Part shown: piece after piece, positions 10,031 to 21,254 of the stretch
Position numbering within the stretch: position 1 is the stretch's first letter
Layout of the letters: each line of letters starts with the position of its first letter
Assembly: GCA_016271365.2 (NCBI GenBank)
Contig: CM057459.1
Location: 486,341,501 to 486,405,500, forward strand
Direction of reading: 5' to 3'
DNA from: Neoceratodus forsteri
Lineage: Eukaryota; Chordata; Ceratodontiformes; Ceratodontidae
Length of the DNA: 64,000 nt
Notes under the pieces: generated by a model
Told to the model about the DNA's origin: nothing
Databases searched by the model: none
The model's input: only the letters and a program-made list of their open reading frames with translations
Position numbers and translations under genes: made by a program

Positions 10031-11016
10031 TTACTTGGTTTACTTGGTTTAGTGGACAAAAGAAGCCAATTGCTCATCGAGATTGTCCTCCACATGTGTG
10101 GAACATTAACCCAGTTTTAGTTAGATAACCGTTTGTTTAATTTATTTTTGAAGGTTGTAATATTTAAAAAGTCTACTATATCTTGTGGCAGTGTGTTCCA
10201 TAACCTGGGTGCTCTAATAGTAAAGAAATGTTGCCTTTTGTTGTTATTTGCTCTTTTGACTTTAAGTTGTTTGTTGTGTAACCTGCCCACAATCTTCTTA
10301 TTACAGTAAGATATACCACACTGTTTCATTAGTACAGGTGACTGAAGGATTTTAAATAGCTGTAGGAGATCACCTCTAGTTCTTCTTATTTTAAGGGAAT
10401 ATAAACCGGTTTTCTGGAGTCTAGTATCATAGTCCAGGTGAGTAAGATGAGGAACAAGTTTGGTTGTCCTGCGCTGGATCTGTTCTATTCTTTCAACGTT
10501 TGAGAACAGGTACGGACTCCAAAATGGTGAGCCATAATCCGTATATGGCCTGACATGTGACCTGTACAGGGTCATAACACATTGTTCAGTTTAAGAAAAA
10601 AAGGTATGGTTTATCCTACAGAGGAGAGCATTTGTTTGGTTAGCTATTTTATTACAATTAGATGAAGAGGATAATTTGTTGTTAACCAGTATCCCCAGAT
10701 CTTTTTCTGTATTTGATTCTTTGATGCTAATATTGTTTAGAAAGTAAGCTTGCTTTGGGGTTATTTTTTCCTATATGTAACACTGCACATTTTGAAACAT
10801 TGAAGTGCATTTTGTTAGTGTGTGCCCAGTGTTCTATGGATGCAAGGTCAGATAGTAAGCTTTTTTGTTACTCTCATTATTTACCTTACCCTCTCGTTTG
10901 GTATCATCAGCAAACTTTACTAAGATGTTATTAGATAAAATATTCATATCATGATAAAAATATTAAAGAGAGTAGGTCCCAGAACAGAGCCCTGAGGAAC
11001 ACCACTAGTCACCCTT
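10031..11016 (-). mobile_element. CR1-group LINE 3' fragment, nested in a CR1
   Basis: The minus-strand frame at 10117-10575 encodes the C-terminal region of a CR1/L2-group reverse transcriptase: MTLYRSHVRPYTDYGSPFW, IEQIQRRTTKLVPHL, LYSLKIRRTRGDLLQLFKIL and APRLWNTLPQDIVDF. The 5' end, near 11010 on the plus strand, reads VTSGVPQGSVLGP, so truncation fell inside RT. Sequence on both sides belongs to one CR1, so this fragment inserted into it. It differs clearly from the CR1s elsewhere in the window and resembles those at 12690-13512 and 44300-45200. Confidence 0.8.
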
Positions 11017-11760
11017 CCTGAGTTTCCACCTTGTTGTCTGCAATATGGTCCCTGTTAGTAAGCACCAGGTCCAGTACTGCCCCATCAGAAGTGGGTTCAC
11101 TGACTAGTTGCCTGAGGAACAACCCCTGCAATGAATCCAGGATGTCCCTGCTTCCAGCTGAAGCTGTAGCTGGGAGGCTGCAATCTACATCCGGTAGACT
11201 GAAGTCTCTCACCAGCAACACTTCCCCCTTATCGGCTATTTTGTCAATTGCTTCTAGCATTTCTTATCTTACTCCTTCTTCTGTGCTGGAGGCCTGTAGA
11301 TCATGCTTGTCTGAATAGTGGCTCCATTTCCTGACTTGAGGGTGATCCACACCACCTCTGCCCCACCCCCAATTCCCGTATTCTCATTGCTTTTATGCTT
11401 TCTTTCACATAAAGCACAAAACCCCCTTCTTTCCTTCCTTCCCACCCTGGACTTCCCAAACAGTGTGTAGCCTAATATGGCCATGTCCCAGTCATGGTTG
11501 TCAGTGCACCGTGACTTGATAATGACCACAATATCCTGGTCAGCTTCAGCCATGATGGCCTCTAGATCTGAGATCTTATTATCCAAACTTCTAGCACTGG
11601 CACATGTGTCCTGCCAGATTTTGTTAGCTCTTTGCTTTTGTCCTCTTTTCATTTTGTTCTCCTTCCTCACACTTCTTTCAATGCTTCTTTTCCTCTTCCA
11701 CCTTTGCTGTCACCCTGCTTCTTTGAGTAACTTGCACCTGGAGTGATGCTTCCTTGAATC
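11017..11760 (-). mobile_element. CR1 LINE, endonuclease part, right piece
   Basis: Minus-strand frames give the AP endonuclease of the interrupted CR1. The C-terminal part is at 11009-11260 (VLLVRDFSLPDVDC corresponding to the GDFN block, then DGAVLDLVLTNRD). Upstream parts at 11269-11670 include DIVVIIKSRCTDNHDWDMAI, and WITLKSGNG with SMIYRPP. It continues the piece at 9305-10030. Confidence 0.75.
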
Positions 11761-11884
11761 TTCCTTTGACCCTGTCAGCCTGTGGGGAGGGGGCAGTTTC
11801 TGCCACCAGTTCCATAGCCCCTCTAGTTTAGGTAGTGCAAGAAGGAGGGTCTAAGGCCTGAGCTGCCCCTGGACATCCAGTGAC

Positions 11885-12045
11885 CAGACCTGTTTGAACC
11901 CACAGCTTCCACTTTGCATACGTGTGACCCTGAGCAAGTCACTTAACTTCCTTGTGCCTCCAGGTTGCTCCTGTAAAAGCTTTCAGCTTAGTGTGGCTAT
12001 ACCTGTTAAACAACTAAATAAAAATAAATAAATAACAAATGTTCA
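11885..12045 (+). mobile_element. MIR-like core SINE fragment
   Basis: The stretch contains TGTGACCCTGAGCAAGTCACTTAAC followed by TTCCTTGTGCCTCCAGGTT-like sequence. This is the well-known central block of MIR/CORE-SINE elements (split here into segments under 20 bases in practice: GTGACCCTGAGCAAGTCAC, then TTAACTTCCTTGTGCCTC). It ends in ACTAAATAAAAATAAATAAATAAC, a tail of L2-mobilised type. No intact tRNA-type promoter is visible. Confidence 0.75.
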
Positions 12046-12264
12046 TCAGTACTATTTAAACTGTCCACTGAGAACTGTGGTTCCCCTTCCAGATGGATGC
12101 AAGCCATCACCTCTGTGTAGGTTCTCATCCCTCCAGTTGGGCCCTCAGTCCCCAGTGTGCAGTCACCATGTCCCTCCTCTCTGCACTATTCATTCAACCA
12201 TGAGTTGATGGCCTTGGTGCAGAAAGCCCTCTCCTTCCTCCATTGTAGACAAGCAGCACTTCCA
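12046..12264. other. Unassigned, possibly more CR1 5' sequence
   Basis: This lies between the MIR-like SINE and the Penelope-like element. It may be an upstream part of the minus-strand CR1, but I see no diagnostic motif. Confidence 0.3.
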
Positions 12265-12690
12265 CAAAAGCTACTGAGGATGCTATATTAAAGAAACTGA
12301 CCACCAATTGTCAAATACAAACTTTTACAAGAAACTGGATTATAATCTTATATATATTTTCAAAAATAGAATTGATAGTTTGAACAACGCTTTGATTAAC
12401 ATTATTTCCCTGAGGGAATTTCAGTTCCTACTGTATATACTGAACATCCATTTAAGACAACAATCTACATGCTCCCCAAGGTTCATAAAGATCTCATTAA
12501 TATCCCACCTCCCCCTGGAGCCCCATTATATCTGGGATTGGTTCTATTACAGTACCACTTTCAAAATATATAGATGCCCAAGGTGTGGAAATTCTTTATT
12601 GATGATGTGTTTTTGTGTGGCAGGAAATACTAGATGAACTAGGTTCACAGGATTTAGTACAAGTCCACAAGCATTTTGTGCCATGTAAGG
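12265..12690 (+). mobile_element. Penelope-like element, RT part
   Basis: Broken frames carry Penelope-type reverse transcriptase blocks. NTNFYKKLDYN, near 12310, is the conserved segment before the RT core. Near 12450 the sequence reads TIYMLPKVHKD, the hallmark motif of this family. Near 12590 it reads FFIDDVF, the catalytic IDD block. Penelope-like elements encode an RT fused to a GIY-YIG endonuclease. Several RT blocks between these motifs are missing. A LINE fragment interrupts it at about 12690, and the element resumes at about 13515. Confidence 0.8.
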
Positions 12691-13512
12691 ACTTGCCACC
12701 ATTTCAGTATTAATATACCCATTTATTTTATCCCATGTGTTCGTCCAATAATCTTTTAAAGGCTGAAAGGTTTGTTACAACAGTTTCTACTGGGAGTGAA
12801 TTCCATGTTTACACTACCCTTTGGTTAAACCATTTGGCCCTTCTCTGTTTTATACTGTTCACCTCTAAGCTGTAGGTGATGAGCTCTTGTTTCTCTATTC
12901 AGGTTTCTTTTTACAAAACCTGTTGTTTCCTATAAAGTACATCATACATGGCCTTGAAAACATAACAGGGTCACCTCTAATTTTAATATGTCAGTGAGTA
13001 TACCCCAATTCCTGGAGCCTATCTTTGTATGGCTTGTCATTTATGTTATACACTCTTTTTGTGAGCTTTCTTTTTGCACTCTTCCTACCCTTTTGCTAGT
13101 ATCAATACTTTGCATGCTTGAAAGGTCTCCCTACTCAAGCACTGGCCTCACAAGTGACTTGTACAGGGGTAATAAAACTACCCCATGTCTACTCCTGCTA
13201 TTCGAAAATATATTTCCCAGGATTTTATGAGCCCTTTTTGTTGTTTCACTGTGATGTTTATTGAAGTTCAGTGTGTTAGAACTAATAATCCTCAAGTCCT
13301 TTTCATGCTCAGTCTGTTCAATTACCATGACATTTATTTTATAGTTTGTTTTAACGTTACTATAACCAAGGTGCATGATTTTACATTTACTTTCATTAAA
13401 CTTTAATTTATGTTCAGTTGCCTAGATTTCAAAGTTTTCTATTTATGTCTGAAAATTATATATTGCTTTATTGTTATTTACAATGGAGCCAACCTTCGTA
13501 TCATCTGCATAT
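12690..13512 (-). mobile_element. CR1-group LINE fragment nested in the Penelope-like element
   Basis: The minus strand encodes KYADDTKVGS at about 13480-13510, then MHLGYSNVKTNY, HEKDLRIISSN, HKILGNIFSNSRSR and LLPLYKSLVRPVLE at 13131-13376. These are the RT catalytic motif and C-terminal region of a CR1/L2-group LINE. The 5' truncation falls at the YADD block. Penelope coding sequence continues directly on both sides. Confidence 0.8.
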
Positions 13513-14560
13513 TTACAGACTGAAGATTTTTATAAAATTTTTGGAAGATAGCAATCCCAATTTGAAATTTATAATGAGTGTGGATTGTAAATGCAACAGT
13601 TTTCAGATCTGATAATTGAAAACGCTGAGAAGGGTACAATTGTGGCTGACCTTCTTAAAAAATCTATAAATTGGGACTGTCTCCTCCTAGCTTCCAGTTG
13701 TCATTGAACAATAAAAAATATGCCAAAGGGCCAGTTCATCAGGATTCATAAAGAACTGCGTAATGCTGAAACCTCAGAAAAAAGGCTAATGAACTCACAA
13801 ACAGATTTAAATATGAAGGGGTAACATAACAATACCTTAGAGAGCGCATGAACAGAGGTGCCAAAAAAGGGAGAGAGTAATAGCTCCAGAAGAAAAAGGA
13901 AAATAACCATTCAGAATTTCAGAACAACAGTTAACTTTTATAACAACTTTCTCTGCCCATGCCTATAAGTTGGCTGACATTATACAGAAGAACAAAGATA
14001 TTCTGAAGGAAGACCCTGCCTTGGAACTCTTGGTAGAAAGATCCATTAGGATGTCTTATTGCTGTGCCTAAAACTTAAAAGATGTGCTGGTGAGAGGCTT
14101 GCAACTATTGCAAAGCTTTAAATCCTGGTTGCCCCTCCTAAAGCTTGTCACAGATGTGGACCTTGCATACATATGTGAGAATGTAATGAAGGATATTCCT
14201 TTATGAATCCTAAAAATGGGAGGAAAATTAAAATCAACTCATTCATTAACTGTGAAAGTGATGCGGTAGTATGTCTGTTGAGCTAAGCAGAACCAAAAGT
14301 TGAAAGTCCGAACAGCTGAACATTTTGGAGGAATTAGAAATGATAATAGGGAATATGCTACGGCCAAACATGTTACTGAATCAGCAAACAAAAGGCTCCA
14401 TAGGGTATCTACAATGGGAGTTGAAAAAGTGTGAAGAAACCACAGAAAGGGTGACTGATGCCTATCTAAATAGGTGTGAGCAAGTTTGGATTTATACATT
14501 GGGGACCTTAGAATTCCCAGGTTTAAATGATAAACTATGTGTGACATAGTTTTTGTAAAT
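13513..14560 (+). mobile_element. Penelope-like element, RT C-terminus and GIY-YIG part
   Basis: Frames continue the element at 12265-12690. NPNLKFIMSVD and GTIVADLLKKSINW are thumb-region motifs; PKGQFIRIHKELRNAE follows near 13720. Near 14140 ACHRCGPC is the cysteine cluster before the endonuclease. FINCESDAVVCLL follows near 14240, then a segment like the EH block of GIY-YIG (RTAEHFGGIRNDN) near 14310. The first Y of the GIY-YIG core is degraded. Multiple stops show it is inactive. Confidence 0.8.
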
Positions 14561-14599
14561 TTCTGATTTGGTGAAGACATTTGAAGATGAACTATGTGG

Positions 14600-15878
14600 T
14601 GACCTTTTGCAGTTACTTTGAGCTCCACTGCCATGCCAGACCAACTTGATTGATTTCTTTGAGTTGTTGCAAAGGAAATAGACCAGGGCACAGTGGTAAA
14701 TGTGGCCTATCTGGACTTCAGGAAGGCCTTTGACACAGTTCCACACAGGAGACTAATCCGCAAGCTGGCAAATCTGGGGGGTGGGGATAGAGGTGGTCAC
14801 ATGGGTTAGAAACTGGTTGAGTAACAGAACACTAAGAGTGTGGTAAATGGGGTTAGCTCACAGGAGGGATGGGTAACAAGTGGCGTACCCCAGGGATCAG
14901 TGCTGAGACCAGTGATCTTCAATGTCTTCATAAGCGATATTGCAGAGGGTCTAGAAGAGAGGGTTAGGCTGTTCGTAGATGATACAAAGCTATGTAACAG
15001 GGTAGATACACATAAAGGTATTGAAAAAATGAGGAGGGATCTGAAGAGCCTAGAAAACTGGTCCAAGGAATGGCAGTTGGGTTTCATTGCAAAAAAGTGC
15101 AAGATTATGTATTTAGGGAGAAGGAATCCTAGGGCTGAGTATGGACTACATGAGGCAACACTGGAGGCCACCAAAGAGGAAAGGAATCTAGGGGTAGTTA
15201 TAGAAGACAACCTCAAAGTGGCTAAACAGTGCGACAAAGCAGTTGGAAAGGGTAACAGAATGCTAGGGTGCATGAGGAGGGTATAACAAGTAGAAGGAGG
15301 GAGGTGATGGTACCATTGTACAACCCATAGTAAGGCCCCATCTACAGTACAGCAAGTGTTCGAGCCCTGGGAGGCCCCATCTCCAAAAAGACCTGACAGG
15401 ATGGAGACGGGGAAGAGGAGGGCAACAAAAATGGTGTCGGGGATGCAGCATAAATCATATGAGGAAAGACTCAGAGCTCTAAATATGTACTCCCTGGAGG
15501 AAAGGAGAGAGTGGGGGACATGATAGAGACCTTCAAATTTGGGGATCAACAGGGTACCAGAGGGGAGCATCTTTCACTTGAAGGGAAATAGCAGAACAAG
15601 GAGGCACAGCATGAGACTAAAAGGAGGAAAACTTAGAGGAACTTGAGGAAATTTACTTCACTGAAAGGGTGGTGGAGAGATGGAACAGTCTCCCAGGAAG
15701 TGGTGGGGTGGCCATGGTTTAGGGATTCAAGAATGCGTGGATAGACACATGGGATTATCAAGCTTAGTGAAGGGGGTCTTGTAGCATCTAGGTACTTTAA
15801 GCATTAGAAAGAGGGATAGGGCAGACTGGATGGACCACAAGGCCCTTATCTGCCAACAGTGTATATGTATCTATGTAA
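14600..15878 (+). mobile_element. CR1 LINE, 5'-truncated
   Basis: Plus frames give NVAYLDFRKAFDTVPHRRLI (about 14700), WVTSGVPQGSVLRP, FVDDTKLCNRVDTH, KKCKIMYLGRRNPRAEYG and VIEDNLKVAKQCDKA (14840-15286). These are the RT and downstream region of CR1. The catalytic box reads FVDD instead of FADD. The C-terminal half continues in broken frames to a TATGTATCTATG-type 3' end at about 15878. The upstream end lies close to the Penelope-like element. Confidence 0.9.
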
Positions 15879-16160
15879 TATTTCTGGCCTCCCTTGCATT
15901 TGTGCAATCCATTATCATTTTTACTTACCTGGATGCACATTTTCAGTAGTGTGAAGCTGATATCATCTTAGGACACAGTTTTCATCTGTGCCTCTTTAAC
16001 ATTTGTTCACTGTAGTAAATGTTGTTTGAAATATTATTGCACTGTGTAACACTGGCTATTAACAATGCCTTAAGCGTTTTTTTCACAACATGACCTTTTT
16101 CATCATAATTGACCTCCTAGTGATGATCAGTCTATTTTTAGAAAGAATGTGGTTTATTAT
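15879..16160. other. Unassigned sequence
   Basis: AT-rich sequence between a CR1 3' end and a possible foldback element. I see no recognised feature. Confidence 0.4.
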
Positions 16161-16167
16161 ATAAACA

Positions 16168-16985
16168 TCAGGAGCTCGACTGACAAAGATCGATGCAAGC
16201 TGCACCAATGGCAACTTGCATCGATTACTGCTGTGCCAGGGACCCTATACACAATTCATGAAAGGTTGGGGTCCTGGCACCAAAGTCCTGTAGCTTGCAG
16301 CAAATGTTGCTGTGTGCCAAAGGCAAGGTGCACAGAAGAAATTAGCTGCAAGCTATGTGGCAGCCAGGTCGCATTAGCACCCAGTAATGGTGACCAGCCT
16401 TGAGGCTGACAGAGTCAGGCAGGACAGGATAGGCATCAGGAAGGGTAGGTAGGGCATGGATGGGTGCCAGGGGAGAGACAACAGGTCCCTGAAAGAGTCA
16501 TTGCAGAATGCAGCCATGCCTGTGCCATCCATGGTGGGTGGCCGCCGATGCCTGTCACCATGGGGGACATGTTGGCACCGAACCATTGGGTGTGAGTGCT
16601 CCAGGTGCTGTGTGGGTGTGGATACCACAGGCAGGCAGTGGTACAGGTTCCCTTCCACCCCACCAAGGCTCCAGTGGTGGTGAAGGCTGTTAGACCACCT
16701 GTTGGGTAGTCTAAGTCCTGGTGGGTCCCGCTTGCTGTCAGAATCCCATTGAAGAGATTGTGGCAGCCAGCATCTGCTGCAAGCCCTCTAGTGGCCTTTT
16801 GTACCCCCAACCTTGGCACAAGCCTGGTGAATGGGTGGTCTAGTGCAAGGGGTCTATTTTGTGCCACAACCACCCTTTTAGGATCACAAACTCCATAAGC
16901 TGTGATACAAGGTGCACCTTGCATCACTTCTGTTTGATGCATGCACCTTGTGTCACAATCGGAGTTTCAAGAATCGAGCCCTGGT
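16168..16985. mobile_element. Possible small DNA transposon with imperfect terminal inverted repeats
   Basis: The left end reads CAGGAGCTCGACTGACAAAG and the complement of the right end reads CAGGGCTCGATTCTTGAAAC, so the termini match only at the outer bases. The left subterminal region holds a near-perfect hairpin, ATCGATGCAAGCTGC against GCAACTTGCATCGAT, near 16187-16222. The right subterminal region holds repeated GTGCA motifs. No transposase is visible. It could be a Harbinger-type non-autonomous element; I found no convincing target duplication. Confidence 0.35.
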
Positions 16986-17269
16986 GAATATAAAAAATTG
17001 TCACTGATCATCAATGAATGTTTTAATACAGCTGCATCATAGTTCCCAAGTCTGTTCATTTCAGTTACCAATCAGATTTTATAATGGTGATGTGTCTTAT
17101 ACATTGGGAATCTGAAAATGTATTGCATTGCCATTATTAGTGATGTGGTAGGGTTCTGTGAATCAATCTGCTCTCCTGTTTCAGCACACAGTAAAATAAA
17201 GTGGCAATTTTCAAGGATGTTGGCATGTGTATAAATTATTGTATTTAATGTGATTGTTTTTGTTTTACA

Positions 17270-17571
17270 GGTCTCTTTGTGTACACTGGTCTTTCTGACC
17301 TGGATTGTTGGAAACTTGAAGCAATTTTTCCTGGGTTTTATATGAGGATGATCTTACATGGTTTGTTGGAAACTTTTGGGGTGCAACCCTTGGTCACATA
17401 ATGCCTAAAATGTTTTCAAATTCTGTATTTAGGCAGAGCGAGAGGGAGATTGGTGGGCACTACCTCTGACAAAGCTATTGCAAAACATGCGGCTCGTGAG
17501 TGCTGGCAGTCATCGCTCTGAAGCATTTTAAGTTTTTATACCACCACATATTTATGTATGAAATAGAGACA
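17270..17571 (+). mobile_element. Probable Penelope-like 3' UTR
   Basis: The stretch reads CTCTGACAAAGCTATTGC, then AAAACATGCGGCTCGTGAG, then TCTGAAGCATTTTAAG. From memory this resembles the conserved 3' UTR segment of vertebrate Penelope-like elements. It lies downstream of the element ending at 14560, with a CR1 and a possible DNA transposon between, so it may be the same copy. The assignment is tentative. Confidence 0.4.
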
Positions 17572-18037
17572 CTTTGAATAATCCCTGCTGGTGAGCAACT
17601 CTTAATTCCTCTCTGGGGCTGAGTACTATCTCCTTGATGTTTCCTGTCTCTCTTTCCAGACTCGGACTTGGAAGCATCCTCCACTTTATCATGCCAGTGT
17701 TAAAGAGCTTCTGACTAGATTTGTCTGTGTCCGTGGATTCTGACACTTTGAGACTTGTTTTATTAAGGTAGCTGTTATCTTTGTCTTCATGCTATCCAAT
17801 ACCTTTGTGATTTTCCCACAGTTTACCAATTGGTACCAGCCTAAAAAACAACTGACATCATTTGTAGATGTTTTGCACTGAGCCTTGGAGGAGAATCTGT
17901 GGCATTTGTCCCCAGTTACCTAATTTTTTTTTTTTTTTTGTATCGGTACTGCTGTTAGCAGGTGACAGTCACTGTGAGATTGGAAAATTTAAAAAAGGTT
18001 TGAAGTGGTAATGCAGGAAATGGCTCATAAGGTTTCA
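17572..18037 (-). mobile_element. DIRS-like element, gag 5' part, inverted copy
   Basis: The minus strand contains a frame (17552-17746) reading SESTDTDKSSQKLFNTGMI followed by KWRMLPSPS, which looks like DIRS gag. It is the inverted counterpart of 18250-18633, giving two head-to-head copies of a DIRS 5' region. Here the gag reading continues past the point where the right-hand copy diverges. Confidence 0.6.
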
Positions 18038-18633
18038 AATTAAAATAAATGTGAAAGCAGACTCAAAACAGCAAAAATGGCATCTTACAAGACAATAGTA
18101 AGGTATGGTAATACAGTATATTCATGCCTAGAAATTCTAGAAAGCCAGTTGGGTAATAAAAATCTAACTTACAGAACACAGTACAATTTTATGTAGCATA
18201 TCAGTGTACCTCAAAATGCAATGCATAATGCCATCAGATGAAGACATCATGAACCTTATGATCCTTCCCCTTCATCACCACTTCAAACCTTTTTTTTTAG
18301 TTTCCCTATCTCACAGACACAGCCACTGTCACTTGCTAACAGCAGTACTGATATGAAAAAAACAAAACAGTTGAGTAACCCAGGGACAAATGCCATGGAT
18401 TCTCCTTCTTGGCTCAGTCCAGAACACCTACAAATGATATCACTTGTGATTTAGGCTGGTACCAGTTGGCAAACATGGGAAAACTGCATAGGTAGTGTGT
18501 GGCATGAAGACTGCAGTTAGAACGAGGAAAACGATCAGTAAAAGACAAAGATAACAGCCACCCCAATAAAATGAGTCTCAAAGTGTCAAAATCCATGGAC
18601 ACAGACAGATACCATCAGGAGCTCTTTAACAGG
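17697..18633. repeat. Large inverted repeat, arms about 340-385 bp
   Basis: The left arm (17697-18037) is the reverse complement of the right arm (about 18250-18633) with scattered differences. Paired landmarks are CACTTTGAGAC/GTCTCAAAGTG, TTGGTACCAGCCT/AGGCTGGTACCAG and TGCTGTTAGCAGGTGACAG against CTGTCACTTGCTAACAGCA. The loop is about 210 bp of AT-rich sequence. Confidence 0.85.
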
Positions 18634-20165
18634 ATGTTGATTCCTTGAATAGTGGCTCCACTATGGAGAGTCTGCCACCTTTTTGACCCTGTTGTAACTT
18701 ACGTTTCATCCTGCAACATTCCCTTGAATGAAGCCAAGAAGGAAGTCAGAGATGTACTTCTACCCTGACAGACATCTTGGAACAGGATTCCACAGTGAGG
18801 GTGACATCCCTCATCATTCAGGAAAGGCTGGGTCCAGCATTAATTGTCTAGTAGCACCTAACTTCATGCCAGTCCCCTCTGTGCTCTATGGACTGCAAGT
18901 ACTGTACATCGTTTATGTGGATGGGTTATTCAGCTTTTTGGAACATCCATCCTCAGAGGGTCTTGTAGCAGATGTAATGTTCTGCAAGGCTAAGATGCAG
19001 GATGAGTCAGACAAGCTACCAGGCAAGGAATCCAGGAAGTAGGATTTCCTTCCTTGGAAGATGTATGCAGCTACCTGGATATCCACCAGGCCAGTTTCAG
19101 GTTTGGCCATGAGCTCTTTGACAAGCTGTCTGGTGTCATTCCTCTACTTTTTGCAGACTGTCAGTTTCAGGCACCCATTCTTCATAACCTGGGCTGGTCT
19201 CTACAAGCACCAGCTGCAAATGTCACTGGACTCTACCGATAGCTCTGTCCACACAGTTGCCATGTCTAGGCAGACAGGCTACATTGCAGCTTTCTCTGTT
19301 TACTCCACAAATTCAGCAAAAGCTGTCAGGTTTGCTCTTTTTGGGCACCAACCTCTTTGCGCCAAGGGTGGAGGACCAGTTTACCCATCATGAGAAGTCC
19401 ACTGTCACTCTGGACTCTGTGACTTTAGCAAAGCAGTCCAAGCAGCATTCAAGCTTATGCAGCAAGGCTCCTTTAGGGTTCCTTTTCTGAGCCTGGACAG
19501 CAGCAGTAGCAATCGCAGCAGCAGCAGAGACAGCAGTACCAGCAGTGCCACCAGTCAAGTTTCTCACTTAGTGCAGTGGGTGAAACAGGTTGTGGTGTGC
19601 TTCTGGTGGCCAGTCCTGAGAGCCCCCAAGGGAAAAAGTGAGGAGCTGGGGTGTTATCCTCTGCTCCTACTGTCTCTGCTATAGCTCCCAGTCCAGGGAC
19701 AACTCTCCTCATCCTATGATGGTATTCCACTATCATGTCAGACAAGAGGGTCCTGAATGTTATGGGATCATGACTGTCTCTAGAATTCAAGACTCTTTCT
19801 CCATGCTGGCTCAGACTACTATCGGGGTCTGTGGAGTCTGAATACTTGTCCGCAGACTGGGAAGTGAATTCTTAGCTCATACAGCACCATGTGATCGAGT
19901 CAGTCTGAACAGCTTTGCACTGCAGGGTTCATGTCTTGTTACTTTTCACACTGAAATGTGAGGGTTCCTTAAGTGCCTGTTGGTCACAGTAGCTTTCACC
20001 AGTGCTGGGACATCAATGTATATCCTTATCTCAATGACTGTCTCATCACTGGTGCCTCCTGCCTCCAGTGTGGAAATGGAACTGTCCAAAGATCTGGACA
20101 ACAAGACATTCTGGGACTTGGGCCTGATGTTCAATCTGTCTATGTCTGAAATGGTACCAGACAAG
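18250..20165 (+). mobile_element. DIRS-like element: gag and first half of RT (broken)
   Basis: The gag region starts in the right arm of the inverted repeat (SMDTDRYHQELFN near 18590-18630) and runs to a Q/S-rich tract made of CAG repeats at about 19495-19560. RT follows: STIMSDKRVLNVM near 19725-19765, and VYPYLNDCLI at 20018-20047. The latter matches the DIRS catalytic block, with Asn in place of the first catalytic Asp. DIRS elements use RT, RNase H and a tyrosine recombinase rather than an integrase. Many stops and indels show it is dead. A SINE interrupts it after VPDKEI at about 20165. Confidence 0.7.
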
Positions 20166-20600
20166 GAGATTTTTATTTATTTTATATTTGTTGACCGGTA
20201 AGTGCACTAGACAAATTCTTGCCTATTTTCAGGCACGATCCAATGGGAGGGATATAGATGAATGCCAACTGACATTGAACCAGATTAAGCTGTTGGTGGT
20301 ATTTCTAGTGAATGGGGAAAATTTTGGCCTTGAGGCACTGGGAAATTCCCTACTCTCAAAGTGCCATGGGATCTTTAACATCCACCTGTACTACCACCAG
20401 AACAGGCAGATGGGACTCAGTTTAACATCTCATCTCAAAGACAGCACCTCAGGAGTGCAGCACCCCACTCATGCTGCACTACAGTGTCAGTACTGGGATT
20501 TAATCCAAATGCCTGGTGTGAGGATAGACCCACAGCCTTCTGATGTCCTGGCCTCAGAGGCAAGTGTGCTACCTGCTGAGCCACTGACACTGACAATCCT
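20166..20600 (-). mobile_element. tRNA-derived SINE with conserved core and L2-type tail
   Basis: On the minus strand the head near 20520-20600 reads GTGGCTCAGCAGGTAGCACA (A-box like), with GTGGGTCTATCC as a degraded B box. The body contains GATGAGATGTTAAACTGAG and AGAGTAGGGAATTTCCC, a core I associate with widespread vertebrate SINEs of the V/core type. The tail (20185-20245, complement) reads GTGCCTGAAAATAGGCA, then TAGTGCACTTACCGGT and an A/T-rich end. This tail matches the 3' end of the L2-like LINE at 36962-37034. Pol III transcription and LINE-driven mobilisation are inferred. Confidence 0.8.
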
Positions 20601-21254
20601 GTTCATTGGAGCAGAGCTGGACTCCTCCAAGCCAGGGCTTGCTTAATCCTAGGCTGAGAGGAAGGTCTTTCCTCCTTTGCTACCTCCATTTCAGGTGTGA
20701 CAGTCACATCTGGCCTGGGACTTACTCTGACTTAGGGGGTTCATGGCCCATATAACAGCTGTGTTCCACTGAGTCCAATGGAATATGCACCCCCTCCAGT
20801 GGGAATTGAGGAGACAGTGCTCCCAGTACCATCATGACCTGAATCATCTGGTTTGGGTGACTTAGCCATTGTGGAATGCTGCTGATTGGTGGATGTTTCC
20901 CCAAAACCACTCATAGGGTGTTCCAGTTATCAAAGCAGGGCTGTCTCTCACCTTGATAACAGATCCATCAGTAGTGGGGTGCTCATCTGCGGAACAGCAT
21001 AACACATGGTTTCTGGTTACTGAGCAAGGCAGGTACACATCAACCTGCTGGATCTCCAGGAAGTACATTAGTTACTAATGGACTGATCAGGGTTCAGATC
21101 ATGCAGATCAACACCAACAACATGACCACCATGTTCTAACTAAACAAGCCATGTGGGACACATTCCTTTGTGTTATGTCAGGAGGTGCTCCGGACCTTTA
21201 CCCTGGTGCTAGACCCGAATGCAGACTGTTCTCAGTATATGTTGCAGGTTTTTA
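20601..21254 (+). mobile_element. DIRS-like element: RT end and RNase H (broken)
   Basis: The frame resumes with FIGAELDSSKPGLA, the DIRS segment expected right after VPDKEI at the other side of the SINE. At about 21095-21200 the sequence reads VQIMQINTNNMTTMF, then CGTHSFVLCQEVLRTF, in the order of the DIRS RNase H region. An L1-like element interrupts it at 21254 and the DIRS reading continues at 28532. Confidence 0.65.
21239..21254. repeat. Target-site duplication, left copy
   Basis: ATGTTGCAGGTTTTTA occurs here and, identically, at 28516-28531. The two copies flank the L1-like element and are the 16-bp duplication made by its insertion. Confidence 0.9.

Noticed and set aside
16436..16942. 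Open frame of 168 residues on the minus strand
   Set aside because: No known domain; it lies within a possible non-autonomous element with hairpins, and the opposite strand is open as well.
19495..19560. CAG-rich tract as a host polyglutamine gene
   Set aside because: It lies between DIRS gag and RT readings and fits the low-complexity end of DIRS gag.
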